Of a stretch of 64,000 nt of DNA, positions 1 to 12,490 are shown in pieces. Positions within the stretch are counted from its first letter, which is position 1. Every line of letters begins with the position of its first letter. The notes beneath the pieces were generated by a model that searched no databases, had not been told where the DNA came from, and was given only the letters and a program-made list of their open reading frames with translations. Source of the DNA: Aralia elata (lineage: Eukaryota > Streptophyta > Magnoliopsida > Apiales > Araliaceae); assembly GCA_034770075.1 (NCBI GenBank), contig CM068382.1, positions 7,576,185 through 7,640,184 on the forward strand. Direction: 5' to 3'. Both the position numbers and the translations under genes were made by a program.

Positions 1-1509
1 TCAACAAGTCAAAGGACCGGATCTTCTGTCAGCTCAACGAGATACCGATGCGAGATACCGATGCAACCAGTACAAGGGAGATCACAGAAAAACAACTTAA
101 CATTGGGGCATTTGTCAACTACCCAGGAAATGATGACGTGCAAATTGGCACCCATGCAACAATCCCATCAGCATGCACCATCATCATCAAATGCTACCTC
201 ATGTCAATATTCAACGGTACGATCATCTGGCATTTGTCAAGCATAGTTTTCCCAGGATACGATGACCCGCGTGAAAGGGGATTTTATTTGACTTGATAGG
301 AATCGGATTAACTCTGACAAGCAACTGTGGAGCACGATCGTGAGTATGATTAGACGAAGAAAGCTATTCAACCTTTTGATCGGGTACAAAGTCTTAATTC
401 AAAGTAACGTTTGTGACAGAATCGACCTCATGTGCCAGTCTGCACTTTGCATTTGCACGAACTTTCAGTTGTGGGGTATAAAACTATGACGACGTTGATA
501 GCAATTAAACACGTAGTCAGACAGTCGATAATTATCAAGCTAATATCAAGAAAGCAGACGATAAATGATTATTAAGCTAAATGTCTCGAATCGTGGCCTG
601 GGTTATTTGAGTAATTAAGCCCGAGGGGTGTCTCTACACCTGGTGCCCTAAAGCCATCTGGTTTGGGAGTCGCTGGCCCAACACTCGTTACATGGGTAAC
701 TCAGAGCCTAAGAAAACGAGCATTACAGTAGAGGAGGCCCGAGCAGATTCGAATCGTGGCATGGGCTATTCGAGTAATTAAGCCTAAGGGGTGTCTCTGC
801 ATCTGGTGCCCTAAAGCCGTCTGGTTTGGGAGTCACCGGCCTAACACTCGCTACATGGGTAACTCAAGTCTAAGAAAACGAATCTTGCGCAAGGTCAAGC
901 AAAGAATGAATGGTGCAAACCACCAGCTTGTCTCGAACTGTGGCCTTTGTTACTCGAGTAAATAAACCCGAAGGGGTGTCTGCACACCTAATGCCCCAAA
1001 ACCGTCTGGTTCGGGAGTCATTGGTCCAAAACTCGTTAAATGGGTAACTTTGAGTAGCCTAAGAAAACGAGACAAGTGAAGTGGGCTAATAAAAAGAAAG
1101 GATAATACGAAAAAAAAACTCTCGGCCTTAAACAAAAAGTCAGGAAAGAGAAACCCCTACTGAATGTTGCATCGCACAGTGCATTTGTCATATGACGTCA
1201 ATCCTGCTAAGGACGTTGTCGAGAATGGAGACAGAGTGCCTTTGAAGAGGGAAGGTAGTTCTTTTGAATTCGACCTCACTCACGTACAATGACCATGAAT
1301 GCTTGAAGGTGTTCTTATGATTTCATAACTCGTCAAATAGAAAATCATCAACTCACGAGGGATTGAAAAAAAAAAAAAAAACTTCCAATCTAGTACATTC
1401 ACGGTTCACAACTTGCTAGATTGTACGATCAATAGATATTCAATTTCATGTGCTTTAACTGCATTTTTGTCGAGATTATAATATCTTTGTGTTGAACTAA
1501 CACTAACGG
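1..1509 (+). mobile_element. 3' noncoding region of a Tat/Ogre-type gypsy element, part 1
   Basis: No open frame over about 80 codons is seen. The stretch holds three diverged repeats (588-1072) and ends exactly at a CACTA transposon whose 3-bp target duplication (CGG) joins it to 11430. Once the transposon is removed, it runs into the minisatellites and polypurine tract that precede the LTR at 14044, so I infer it is the noncoding 3' part of that LTR element. The assignment rests on position; no coding domain is present. Confidence 0.45.
588..1072 (+). repeat. Three diverged tandem repeats of about 165-180 bp
   Basis: Copies start near 588, 751 and 932. Each begins with TCGAA(T/C)(C/T)GTGGC, continues through (C)GAGGGGTGTCT-like and TGGTTTGGGAGTC-like segments, and ends with GGGTAACT followed by AAGAAAACGA. 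The copies differ at many positions, so the array is old. It lies in the noncoding region of the interrupted gypsy element. Confidence 0.8.
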
Positions 1510-2400
1510 CACTACAAAAAAATGGTGATTTTGCAACAAACAGTTTTCGTTGCTAAAGGTGCGAAATTTCGTTGCCAAAGGTCATTTGCAACGATTTTTC
1601 GGTCGTTGGACCATTCGTTGCGCAATGAGCGTTGCTAATTGTCTAGCAACGAACAAAAAAATTCGTTGCAAAAAGTGTGATATTTCGCAACGAACGTTTG
1701 TTTTCGTGTAAAATAATAGATCATTTAGCAACGAAATGTTTCGTAGCAAATTTATTAAGAAATTGTTACTGAAAAGCAACTTTCGTTGCAAAATCCGTCT
1801 AATTAGCAACGAAAATAATCTTCTTTTTTTGCCAACGAAAATGAAATTCGTTGCATTTGATACACATTTGCCAACGATATTTGTCGTTACTGCACAATGT
1901 AAAAATTGTTACCTTAACTGGTTTTCGTTGCTGATTGTATATTTTTTCGCAACGATGTCCGTTGCTAAATGTGTATAATAAACCGGTTATATATTAATTT
2001 GCAACGAAATTATTCGTTGTCGTTGGTTTTGTTCTGAATAATTATGATCAATTAGCAACGATATTGTTCGATGCTGATTGTTTTTCTAGAGCAACGAAAG
2101 TTGTGGTCGATTAGCAACGACACTATACGTTATTGTTTTCTTTATATGTGCAACGAAAGTTGTTATGATTTGCAACGATATAAATGTTGCATTTTTCTTT
2201 TGTTTATAGCAACAATATCCTCCACGTTGTAATTAAGTTAACTTTTTGTTGCCAAAAAATTGTATTTTAATGTCATTACCAACGAAAACTTGTTTTTAAA
2301 ATTATAAAAAGTTGTTGCTATATCCTTTACTGTATGCTGCTTTGGTAACGAAATAGCTTTTGATAGTATCGTTGCCAAATTCATTATTAACAAACCTGTT
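1510..2400. repeat. Left subterminal repeat region of the CACTA element
   Basis: More than 20 copies of TTCGTTGC or its complement GCAACGAA, in both orientations, follow the terminal inverted repeat. In CACTA elements such arrays are binding sites for the element's own DNA-binding protein. The same motif dominates the other end at 11050-11405. Confidence 0.85.
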
Positions 2401-2623
2401 ATGTTACGAATGTCGAAATTATTTTACAAACAAAATAAATCGTGGCTCAATGACCCCATAACAAATTATGGCAGAAATACAAAAAAAACTCAAATATTAT
2501 TAACTAAATAAAATCATCCAATACATGATTTACCACACTTGGTTGAACAGTGAACACACTTCATGAATTATTAAAATTCAGTCACACACTTCTAGATAAT
2601 GATGACTATGCCTTTCCCTTGGA

Positions 2624-2699
2624 CTATTTTCTGGAGCTAAAAAGTCTGTCATCCCACATATGGTAAATGCTCTTTCTCGGGGCAATTTCTTCCCAAACC
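2624..2699 (-). pseudogene. Unidentified exon-like fragment inside the CACTA element
   Basis: On the minus strand a CAG acceptor-like site at 2700-2702 is followed by an open frame of about 24 codons containing IYHMWDDRLF and ending at TAG (2624-2626). It follows the hydrolase exons on the same strand, so it could be a later exon of the same captured gene or a piece of another. I do not recognise the family. Confidence 0.3.
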
Positions 2700-3170
2700 T
2701 GAAGTCCAGTAGGTACAATGCAACAAGAATATAAATTATAATTGTCCATAATATGTTTCTAGTTGCAGGTCTTCATTATTATAATTGATCTGCTTTGAAA
2801 ACCTTTTCAAGCCAAGCAAGTTGTCTGCTTCAAGAAAAATGTGACTTAGATTGTTAAGAAATATATATATACACACACGCACACATAGCTAAAATTACTT
2901 ACCAACAAACTAAACCATCATAGAAATCAGATGTTCACATGCTAATATTACATAATAAAATAATAAGAAACAGAAAAAGAAAAAGAAATGTTGTTAGACT
3001 GTCTACTATATCATTCACTTTATATTTGTAGTACAATTGTTTAATTTTGAAAAAGTTTGATATACCAAAACAAATGCACCACATTGTATCGAACCCATGC
3101 AAACTAGTACCTAACAAGACTAAATATAAAATGTAAAAACTTAAAGCAAGAAAAGAAGAAAGCAATTTAC

Positions 3171-3709
3171 CGTCAGGATTCATCGCCCCATCCAAAGCTA
3201 TCGTTCCACCATCAGGCGTTCTAAATAGCTCTCTGGAAACAATAATACATCAGTGCTTGCCAAAATAACTTTTTAATGTAAATTAAGAAAGTCAAATTAT
3301 GCTTTTGCATCAAAATAATAATTGTGCTAGCCAAAATAACAATAATACTTCATGATTTTTAAAAAAGACATCTCAAAAAACCGTCCAACATTATGATGTA
3401 ACTGTAGATGTTTAATACACAAGTTTGAGGAGGAAGACAAAAGAAAGAAGTTTAGGAGGACTGCGGACTACTATTGCCCATTTACTTTTTTATTTTGCCA
3501 AGTAATAATTTTACTTATCACAATAAAAAAGTATATATGATGGTAAGCTGAAATCCATCCATAATCCTAATAAACAGGATAATGAAGAACAGAGAGAGAT
3601 ATATGCAGCAAATCATTACCTTTTGTATCTGAGAGAAGGAGCCCTCCCAAAGAAACTTAAGAAAACAGTCTGAAAATGACGGCTAACTAGCCAGGGCATT
3701 GCCAAATAC
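3171..3709 (-). pseudogene. Captured two-exon fragment of an EMB8-like alpha/beta hydrolase gene
   Basis: Two exons can be read on the minus strand. The upstream exon (3709-3620) encodes MPWLVSRHFQTVFLSFFGR and ends at a GT donor (gtaatg). The downstream exon (3232-3171) follows a CAG acceptor and encodes RELFRTPDGGTIALD, ending at gtaaat. The reading phase joins correctly across the intron. The HxQT motif followed by a DGGT-ALD motif is the N-terminal signature of plant EMB8-like hydrolases related to ABHD1/ABHD3. The catalytic nucleophile elbow and the rest of the protein are absent, and the usual Trp after ALD reads Gly. Because introns are kept, this is a genomic capture and not a retrocopy. 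It lies inside the CACTA element and cannot make a working enzyme. Confidence 0.65.
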
Positions 3710-4596
3710 CTGCATTACAAACAAGTAAAAGCAATCACACACTAAGCATTCAGATTCCAAATTAAGGGATTCTGCCTCAAAGCGGTTGACAATAAATCTG
3801 TTATATACGAGAAAATGCCTGTGTGCAGGGGCATGATTATTCAGAAGCGCAAGGCCCGTGTACCTTTTCTCTTCAATTATAAGTCCAACGCACAGAAATA
3901 TTTGCACAATCGCAAGATAGCATTGAAATTTCTTTTCTTGGTTAAAGTGACAATTTCAAGTACTACTGTAAATTGGTTTTGGTCTTTACTGATGTCTTGA
4001 AATCAACTGTGATTGTAAAGAAACAATGAAAGCAGAAACAGAAGATGAAATAGAAACAAAAACAAAAATAAGAACAAAAGCAGAAACAATAACAGAAACA
4101 AAAGCAAAAATAGAGCTCTAACGACGAATAAAATTACAAATACCAAAAGAAGACTAACTAGCACAAACATAGAATACAAAAAATGAAGACATGCATATAC
4201 AAAAAAGAATTAGAAAGATAAAAGAAGACCCAAAATATGCTAATCTAGAAAATTATTAGGAAGATAAAAGAAGACCCAAATGAGAAATTGTTGGGAAAAA
4301 AAATTACAAATACCAGATTGTTCTATGGACCTTCGCAAGTGTCAGTCACCAGAGAATGAAGAGAAGAGGTAAATCAGCACAAACCACAATTCAACAATAA
4401 ACACACCCAAAGTTTAGAGAGAATCAATTGATTTACAGAATACCTGAGAATCGATTGATTTACAGAATACCTTAGAATCGATTGTTTCTACATCCGGGTT
4501 ACATGTAATACCTGAGAATCGATTGATTTGAGAATCAATAGATGTAGCAGATTAGAGAGAATGAATCTTTTAATTTTCTTGGATATTACACTATAT

Positions 4597-4618
4597 GTGT
4601 GTGTGTGTGTGTGTGTAT
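4597..4618. repeat. (TG)n microsatellite
   Basis: About ten TG dinucleotides, inside the CACTA interior. Confidence 0.9.
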
Positions 4619-5325
4619 GGTGCCTACAGAGAATTTTAAGTGCATTGATGGCAGAATAAGTACCCAAAATTAGTATAAGTAAAAATAAGAAATGAAACAT
4701 TGAGTTGGTCCTTCAAAACTATACAGTCCCAATTCAGACCCATATACAGCCTCAGTTCAGTCCCCAATTCAAATCTTACATGTTGAGCAGGGGCAGATGA
4801 AAGAGGTCATCACAAGGTCAGAAAATTGTTATTATCTGTAGCTTTCAAATTTTACAAGCTATTTATTCTTCTTTTATTCAGGTTAGGACTTAAGAGTAAC
4901 AAAATCACAACAAATAAACTTAATAAGCTAGCTTTTATAATCTTGGTTAAGATGCTAGGTTTTTTATTCTTCAAGTCATTTTTAACAAACACCTAGCTTG
5001 CAAATTTTAGGAGGCCAAAACCAACACTAAGACAATTTCAAAACCCTCTCTTAGAAAATTAAAGAAAAAACAAGTATACATTGGTAAGATATTTACCTGA
5101 ACAACAGCAGGAGATTCAACGCAATAGCACCTGGAACAAAATCCAAAATCCTAACCCTGCCTAAAAAGCTCTAAAAATAACGAACAATTAACAAACTTCA
5201 ATGCTCTCTACAATTAAAGACTGATGTGAAGAGAAAGAAAAAACCTACGACTCAAACAAGGTAGAGAGTTAATTCCTATTCTGAAATTACAGATTGAAGA
5301 GAAATTCATGTTCAAAATCAATACC

Positions 5326-5440
5326 TGAAAGGGCTTGGTCGAGCGATTGGAGAAGATTATTGTGCGCGTTCGGAAAACATTACCTGAAAGGGCTTGGTCG
5401 AGCGATTGCAGAAGATTATCGTGGGCGGAAAGAATTTTGT
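5326..5440. repeat. Tandem 56-bp duplication
   Basis: Two adjacent copies begin CTGAAAGGGCTTGGTCGAG (near 5327 and 5383) and differ by a few bases. They sit near the upstream end, on the minus strand, of the captured minus-strand material in the CACTA element and may be leader or promoter sequence taken with a captured gene. No reading frame here is convincing. Confidence 0.7.
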
Positions 5441-7955
5441 AGAAGAGGCGAGATCGAGCAATTGCAGATTTGTGTCTGTGATGGTGAAGAGGGGACAATG
5501 CTGATGAGCCCAAGAGAGCGTTAAATGAGACGAATAGAATGAGATGGCTATAATATTTAATTACCAAATATTATCTTTGTACTGCAATATTTAATTACTA
5601 TAACACATAAATATACTTAATAGAATTTATTGCATACCTTTGCTATTTAAAAAATATTTCTAAGAAACTAATGTATATATCAATATATTAAACTATGATT
5701 ATGTAAAAAAATATTTTTATTAAAAAAAATATTTTAATTCATAATATATATTATTATAAAAATGGTATATTTAAAAATTATTTCTATCAATTAGTATACA
5801 AGAAAAAATCACATTTTGCAATCTTTTGGCTTTTAATCAGAGAAATGTTCATCCTCTAATATAACAAGTCTAAATACCCAATCTGCGTGCAACCCAATCT
5901 AACTATATTGAAAAATAAAAAATAATAAAGGATTATATTTAAAGCAAATTAGCTTAAATATAACTCTAACAAACCGTCACAAATTTCATCCAAATTAATT
6001 GACTTTTAACGATAAGAATATATAAAAAAAAATTCTTCAATTATTAACGTATACACGCCAAATAATACTTGGGGCCCATATAATTGTATGTAACTGTCAA
6101 ACTAGTAAATTATATGTTACAATAATTATAATATGTCAAAAAATATTAATAAATAAGTAATTACTTAATATATTAATTAACGAAAACAAAATAAATAATT
6201 AACAAACTAAATTAAAAAAAAAACTTAAACATAACTAATTAAGTGACTTAAACAAATATTTTACTAAACAAACTCAAACCCAATAAATAATCTTTCGCTT
6301 CAAGACCAAACCTCATTTAACAAACCCAATAAAAAATTTTCTCAATTCAACTATTCATTGTCTTCTTATTAAATAAGATGATCAAGTTTTTTTTTAGAGT
6401 ATACAAGTAAACTTGTTTATCTTATTTAATTTGTTAACTTTGTATAATTTATTTGAATCTTAACTTATTTTATTAACTTTAATGTAATATACTTAACTTG
6501 ATTAATGCATAATTTACCAAACAAAATTAAAAGATATTTTATAAATTTATAATATACCAAAATATTTTTTTATTATTGATTTTTTTAATCCAATACACAT
6601 AATAAATATCAAACAAGGTTAAATAAGTATATATAAATTCAAAATAAAATAATATTTTATCTTGTTTCAGGCCAAATATGAGTTGGGCAAGCAACTCCTT
6701 TAATATAATATTTGAGAGTGAATCAGGTATATTGGACAATGAAAAATAAACTACTAAACTGATGGAAGGTGATTGCATTTAAAAGATAAAATAAGTCACT
6801 AGTAGGCTTTTTAAAAGCCATTTCTAAAATAGGGGAATAGTTCTAAAGTACCTCGAACTAGAAAAAAAAAGTGAAAAGCCGAAAAACCGAACATAATCGA
6901 ACCAAATCGAAATTTTTAACTGAAATATTTCGGTTACTTGGATAATTTCGATTAGAACCGAACTTTATTTCATTTTTCGGATTCGGTTTTGGATAGAAAA
7001 ATTCTATTATTCGGTTATCCGATTAATCGAATAGTAGAATTTAAAAATAAAAAAAAATTAATTGTCAACTCATAGAAGAACATAATGCTGTTGCACTTAC
7101 GCTAAGACGACGTCATTAGTAGTTAGACACGTAAGCTAAGTTGCAAATCATCTCATTTTATTTATGTATGTCACTAGAGCCTCTAGCGGCAATGAATAAT
7201 TAAATGGAAGGGCACTGTTTCAATAGTTTAAAAAATTTAGTCAAAATAAGAAAATAAATAATTTTAAAATATGTATTTATAAAAAAAATCCTATAAGGAG
7301 GATACTAATTTTTTTTTCTTCTTAATGACCTATTTGTTATCATCAAAATTAATTCTTAGAAGTAGTGACCAACAAATAAAATTAGTATTGAATTCCAACA
7401 CCAAACATCCCAAATTCCCAATATTATAAAATAATTACCATGACTAAACGCGAGATTTTAAAAATCAATTCCATTTGAATTTCATAATCTCACACACACA
7501 CACACACTAAACACCACAAAAAACACACTCTCGCTCGACTCTCTCTCATGCGATCGATTATCTTTCTCATCTCTCCTAGGTCTCTATCAACTTCTCCATT
7601 ATCTCTTTCATATCTCCAAAATTCTTACATCCCTCTATTTTTTTAGGTTTTCTTTTCTATACAACCATCTCCAATTTCTCACTCCGACACTAAGGTATGT
7701 CTAAATTGCCCGAAATTTGTTTGTTCGTTTCCAATAGTATTGGATTATACTTTAATTGGGTACATGTATATATGTGTATATCTAATTCTGTACCAATAAG
7801 TTGCTAATTTTGGGTATATAGTGCTTGATTTTGATTATGAAGATGTTGTTGCCATAATGCTCTTAAATTACAACTTAAGTTCAGTTGGTAAAATTATTAG
7901 TACTGACTGAAAAATTCATTAATTGCATGTTTCATCGATGTATTTCCGTCCATAG

Positions 7956-8023
7956 ATAGTGATTTGAAGAAGATTGCTACTAGGGTAATTGAAAAGGCTA
8001 AGGAGATTTGTGCTGCTAAATCA
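7956..8023 (+). pseudogene. Captured exon of a universal stress protein (USP-like) gene, copy 1
   Basis: After a TAG acceptor the frame reads DLKKIATRVIEKAKEICAA, followed by a GT donor (gtaagt at 8024). This matches, by memory of the family, the helix of plant UspA-domain proteins that usually reads ADLKRIAxxVVEKAKEIC. UspA proteins bind ATP through a later GxxGxxxxxxxxxG(S/T) loop, which is not found here. Only this short exon is present, so it is a captured piece carried by the CACTA transposon. It could be spliced into a chimeric transcript, since both splice sites look usable. Confidence 0.55.
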
Positions 8024-8233
8024 GTAAGTTTAATTTTATTGAGTTTTTGCTCTTTTTAGAATTTTAAATTATGGAGTTATTGTATAGGAAGTCGAAATGC
8101 CTTTTGAGCCTGCTAGAAAAATTCAATCAATTATTTATGTAGTACTATAACTTACAATTTTAAGTGTGATTCTAAATTAGTTTGATACTTATTTCATTAA
8201 TTGCATGTCTCATCGATGTATTGCCGTCCATAG

Positions 8234-8301
8234 ATAGTGATTTGAAGAAGATTGCTACTAGGGTAATTGAAAAGGCTAAGGAGATTTGTGCTGCTAAATC
8301 A
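8234..8301 (+). pseudogene. Captured exon of a universal stress protein (USP-like) gene, copy 2
   Basis: Second copy of the same exon, made by the 278-bp tandem duplication. The coding part is intact, but the donor has changed from GTAAG to ATAAG, so this copy should no longer splice in the normal way. No further USP exons were recognised downstream. Confidence 0.55.
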
Positions 8302-9440
8302 ATAAGTTTAATTTTATTGAGTTTTTGCTCTTTTTAGAATTTTAAATTATGGAGTTATTGTTTAGGAAGTCGAAATGCCTTTTGAGCCTGCTAGAAAAAT
8401 TCAATCAATTATTTATGTAGTACTATAACTTACAATTTTAAGTGTGATTCTAAATTAGTTTGATACTTATCACTCCAAAAATGAGAGTTATATTTGACTT
8501 TGTAAAATTTTCATTATTAATACTGAAAAATATATGTTTTTTTTACAATTAGCAAATACAATGTTAATGACCTTAGGGAGGTAATTCTCCATTGTTTGTG
8601 GAGGTAGTGCAAGAAATAGGGATGACTGCAATATGATTTCTAGCTAAATATGTATGTGTGTGTATAAGAGTTTATAACAGTTGGATAAGGAACAATTTTG
8701 TCAATAGGCTGGTTCAATTTGGATTGCATAATGTGTATCAGCCACCTGGTCTACTTTGGCGACAATATATTCTGTTTTCCGAGTTTTATCTCTGGTGATC
8801 TGCATCACTATATTCATGCAGTTGTTAAATTGTTAGCATTACATTTCCTTGTTATTTTGTATAATTGAAAGATACTTCTTAAAGCTGGAGCGAGTCTACC
8901 TTTATATTTGTTATCTCAATGTCTAGCATATAATCAAAGTGTTGTAATCAAATCTGTTCGAATATATCAACGAGATTTCTAGTTCTTTATATGTAAAATC
9001 CCTAATGCATGCCTTTGAGGCTGAAGGGTAGAATCCCTGGCACATTTGCACTACCAATCATCTTTCCTGAGTATTATAGTTCTATGCAGGTGACTGATGT
9101 CATATTCGAAGTTGTACTAATAATTTTACCAACTGAACTTAAGGTTCATCTACTAAAGAGCTGTACAGTCTACTTCTGCTGTTACATTTATATTTATAGG
9201 TGTTTGAGATATGGGTGGCATGGGGGTGATGATTCCGAGAGGGTGATTTTGAGTGGTGGATGTTGATTACAATATCACCATTCAGATATTTGATTAGAAA
9301 AGTTATTGTAAGATCATTGCACCAGAGACTTGGGTATCAACACAAAAGTTTCTAGCAGTTACCCTTTCTTTAGCTGTAACAAGCTGCCTCCTTTTTCCAT
9401 CAAGATTAATAAAGGCATCACTGTAACTGGTGATGCTACC

Positions 9441-9482
9441 ATGTGCTTTTATCAGTTATATTCAGCTTTTATCAGTTATATT
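9441..9482. repeat. Small 21-bp tandem duplication
   Basis: GCTTTTATCAGTTATATTCA occurs twice in a row inside the CACTA interior. The stretch from about 8480 to 10640 otherwise shows only short open frames and no recognised domain. Confidence 0.8.
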
Positions 9483-10650
9483 CAGTTCTGAACACCTTAA
9501 GTTACTGTACAAATAACTTCATTGTGTTTCATCCGCATCCAATGCAAAAGGGCCTCTTAATGAACTTTTGTTCCAGATCTTCAAAGTTCTTTAATTTATT
9601 TGCCAGCATAGTCTTTCCAAACTGTATACATTTTGTGTAGGCCTAGTTGGCTCTCGGCCTCTCAATCCATCCTCAAACTCACAATCACGGATTCACGGTC
9701 GATTTGAGGTACGCCTTCTCGTTAATAAATAATGGACTGCAGAGATATTACAACTTTCATTTTGCAGTATTGGTTCAATTCTGCAATGCAGAGCAGAGAT
9801 ATTGTAACTTGACCTCAAAGACGTTAAAATGGACTGACTGCTTTCTGGCTAAGGGAATCTGAGTAGTCTATAGCTGTCTTCAGCTAGTCAAAACATGAAT
9901 CATGATGATCATCAAAGAAGCACAAACTACATGATTACCATTTGCTGAATTGACAAAGAACAAATTACATGGTTGCAATTTGCTGCATTGATGTTACTCA
10001 CCATGTGGGTTACAACTTAAATGTTAAAGAAGGGTGGCAGTCACCCTTTGTAATGTTCTACAAAAAAAAGTTGTATGTACTAATTTGATTCTTTTATAAA
10101 CCTAAACTTTTGTGTAAACCTTAATTTTTCAAAATATTGGGATCAAATCACAAATTTAAATTTTGAGAGAATTTATGTAATTTTTATTTATTTATTTATT
10201 TTATTATTAATTGCACATCAGAATTGATTTGTTGTTAGCAGTTGCACAACAAAAGCTCCTACAATCTCAATGTTTTTATTAATTGTAAAGGTGGATGCAT
10301 AATCTTTTGATGATTTCATGCAATATATTATTATGTGTTAAAGTGAAAATTTAGGTTTATTTGGTAAAAAAGCTTGATCATTTTTTCTTTTGAATGTCAA
10401 TTTTAATCGTTTGGGCTAATATTTTGTGATGGTAATATTTTCATGGAACTTATTGTTTTCTACTACTGCACTCTGTATTTGCATGATGCTATACAACAGG
10501 AGGTACATGACCGGAATTTGTCCACTTGATTGTATGAATAGACCCTTGCAAGAACAATGGATCTTCATTTATCATAGAAGATGGGTGGGTCATTTTAAAT
10601 TATTATTATTATTTATTTATTTATTTATCAAAATATATGGTTACAAGTAA

Positions 10651-10812
10651 AAGCCCCTCAAAGGAGGTTCCAGTAGCATCTGCACCAACCAGACCATGAA
10701 TCTGTCCTTGATAAACTGCTATAACAACCAGTAAGGTGGACTGATTTTTCACATTTCTCCCCTTGACATAGAGCAGAGCTGATGCCTCCATTGAATCAGT
10801 CTCTGTAGTCGC
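10651..10812 (-). pseudogene. Unidentified exon-like fragment in the CACTA element
   Basis: The minus strand has an uninterrupted frame of about 50 codons containing ALLYVKGRN and HGLVGADATGTSFEGL. Its amino-acid composition looks like real protein, unlike the AT-rich surroundings. No start codon or certain splice sites could be fixed, and I do not recognise the family. By analogy with the other pieces in this transposon it is probably a captured exon. Confidence 0.35.
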
Positions 10813-11049
10813 GTTACCAAATAATTACATAGCAAAAACAATAATAAAAAAAATAAAATAAAACAAATATTCACTGAGACAAATTTATGTGCTTTGCGGG
10901 TCAACGACAAATCAGTCTCACTACCTCAGAAAAACGCATAAAATGTAAAACAACGAGTTATTCAAAAAGAAATAAAATAAATAATAATTTAAAAAAAAAA
11001 GAAAAAAAAAGAGGGTGAAATGTGCTTATTGGGGTTATCTTAATTTAGG

Positions 11050-11429
11050 GTAACATTTTAATAGTCGTTGCAAAAAATTGTACAAAATACGCAACGAAAG
11101 AAAAATTGTTGATAATGAATGTGGTCCATATTAGGTTACGAAATATAGCAACAAAAAATATTTCGTTGGCAACGATGAGGAAAACGGGAGAAATCTTTTT
11201 ACTGCCAACACATTGGCAACAAAAAAAGTAAATAGGCTTGAATTTTTTTTCCCCGCCAACAAATTGGCAACGAAATTTGGTAACGACCTATGAATTTCGT
11301 TACGAAAAATGAAAGCCTTTCACGAACTGCAACGAATGACAAATTTTGTTGCTAAACATGCATTTTTGGCAACGACATTATAAGTCGTTGCCTGAAAAAT
11401 CGTTGCCGAATGTCTATTTTTTTGTAGTG
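11050..11429. repeat. Right subterminal repeat region and inverted terminus of the CACTA element
   Basis: Repeated GCAACGAA/TTCGTTGC motifs in both orientations mirror the left end and finish in TTTTTTTGTAGTG at 11417-11429. Confidence 0.85.
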
Positions 11430-12194
11430 CGGCCCGAGCCTTCAAGTTTTGGCATTTGTTAGTCATCTGATATGCAGGATCTTGCAGAGCTGTGGATAAC
11501 TCAGCACGGTCAACATCGCGAGTTTCCGATAGAAATCCTTGGTAACAACACGTGCCAAGGCTGGGACAGTTAAGAATCGTGAAATGGAAGGAAGCTGAGG
11601 CTGCACAGAACTTCTCGTCATTGGGCTTCTCCTCAATCCTGACTATCACTGCCTCGACATCCAAATGATCCACGTGCATGAGCATATACAAGGATGATAT
11701 AATGCGGGACAACAGCATATCGGCCAGCAGAAATGATCAAAAGGCTAAGGAGCCCAACATAGCTGTCGATCATTACAGAGAGCGAAACAGACTGCCTCAA
11801 CTCGATGAAATGAAGACGACCAAGAACAGGCAGAGTACCAAACCAATGTTGAAGTCTAGAAACTACACGTCACGACGAGGCGGGATCCAATTAAATGTTG
11901 GCAAACAATGACGACGGTCGAATCGTATCATTTGACTAAACAGGGGTCATTTCTATCTAAACATATGTGTACACATGCATCTGTCCATAACATATCTGCC
12001 AGATCATGCATAACATCTGTTTCATGCATACAGGTACGATCAAAATGAAAATCTTCAAGAAAGTACAAGCACGTCGCTTTCAACCTCACGAATGATCAGA
12101 CTGTGATGGCTTTTGCGGCATGGTATGTGGACGATGTTGGTGGGAGATCCAGGACATGAAGCCGATCACACATCCCATTTCAAAAAAAAAAAAT

Positions 12195-12490
12195 CACTCA
12201 AATCCAATCAATGACCCCTGGGAAGGGCTGGTATCCAACCAATCAATGACTCCTGGGAAAGGCTGGTATCCAACCAATCAATGACCCTTGGGAAAGGCTG
12301 GTATCCAACCAATCAACGACCCCTGGGAAGGGCTGGTATCCAACCAATCAATGATCCCTGGGAAGGGCTGGTATCCGACCAATCAATGACCCCTGGGAAA
12401 GGCTGGTATCCGACCAATCAATGATCCCTGGGAAGGGCTGGTATCCGACCAATCAATGACCCTTGGGAAGGGCTGGTATCCGAACAAGAA
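12195..12490. repeat. Minisatellite A, 34-35-bp unit, about 8 copies
   Basis: The unit is roughly CAATGACCCCTGGGAAGGGC followed by TGGTATCCAACCAAT. Copies are well conserved. The GGGAAGG core is shared with the two following arrays, so all three probably arose from one seed. Confidence 0.9.

Larger units (their letters stand above)
7918..8472 (+). repeat. Tandem 278-bp duplication carrying a stress-protein exon
   Basis: Two near-identical direct copies (period about 278 bp; 7918-8190 and 8194-8472). Each contains the universal-stress-protein-like exon plus flanking intron. They differ at a few positions, so the duplication is fairly recent relative to the decay of other parts of the element. 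Confidence 0.9.
1510..11429. mobile_element. 9.9-kb non-autonomous CACTA (En/Spm) transposon with captured gene pieces
   Basis: The left end reads CACTACAAAAAAATGG and the right end is its inverse, ending TTTTTTTGTAGTG. A perfect 3-bp target duplication CGG flanks it (1507-1509 and 11430-11432), as expected for CACTA elements. Both ends carry dense subterminal copies of a TTCGTTGC/GCAACGAA motif. I see no long open frame that could be a CACTA transposase, so it is probably moved by a related autonomous copy. The interior carries split fragments of host genes with intron signals: an alpha/beta hydrolase (3171-3709, minus), two copies of a universal-stress-protein exon (7956-8301, plus) and unidentified exon-like pieces (2624-2699 and 10651-10812, minus). 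It interrupts the noncoding end of an older gypsy element. Confidence 0.9.

Noticed and set aside
6840..7060. A possible element with many AACCGAA/TTCGGTT words
   Set aside because: The words are frequent but no terminal repeats, target duplication or unit length could be fixed, so it is not listed as a feature.
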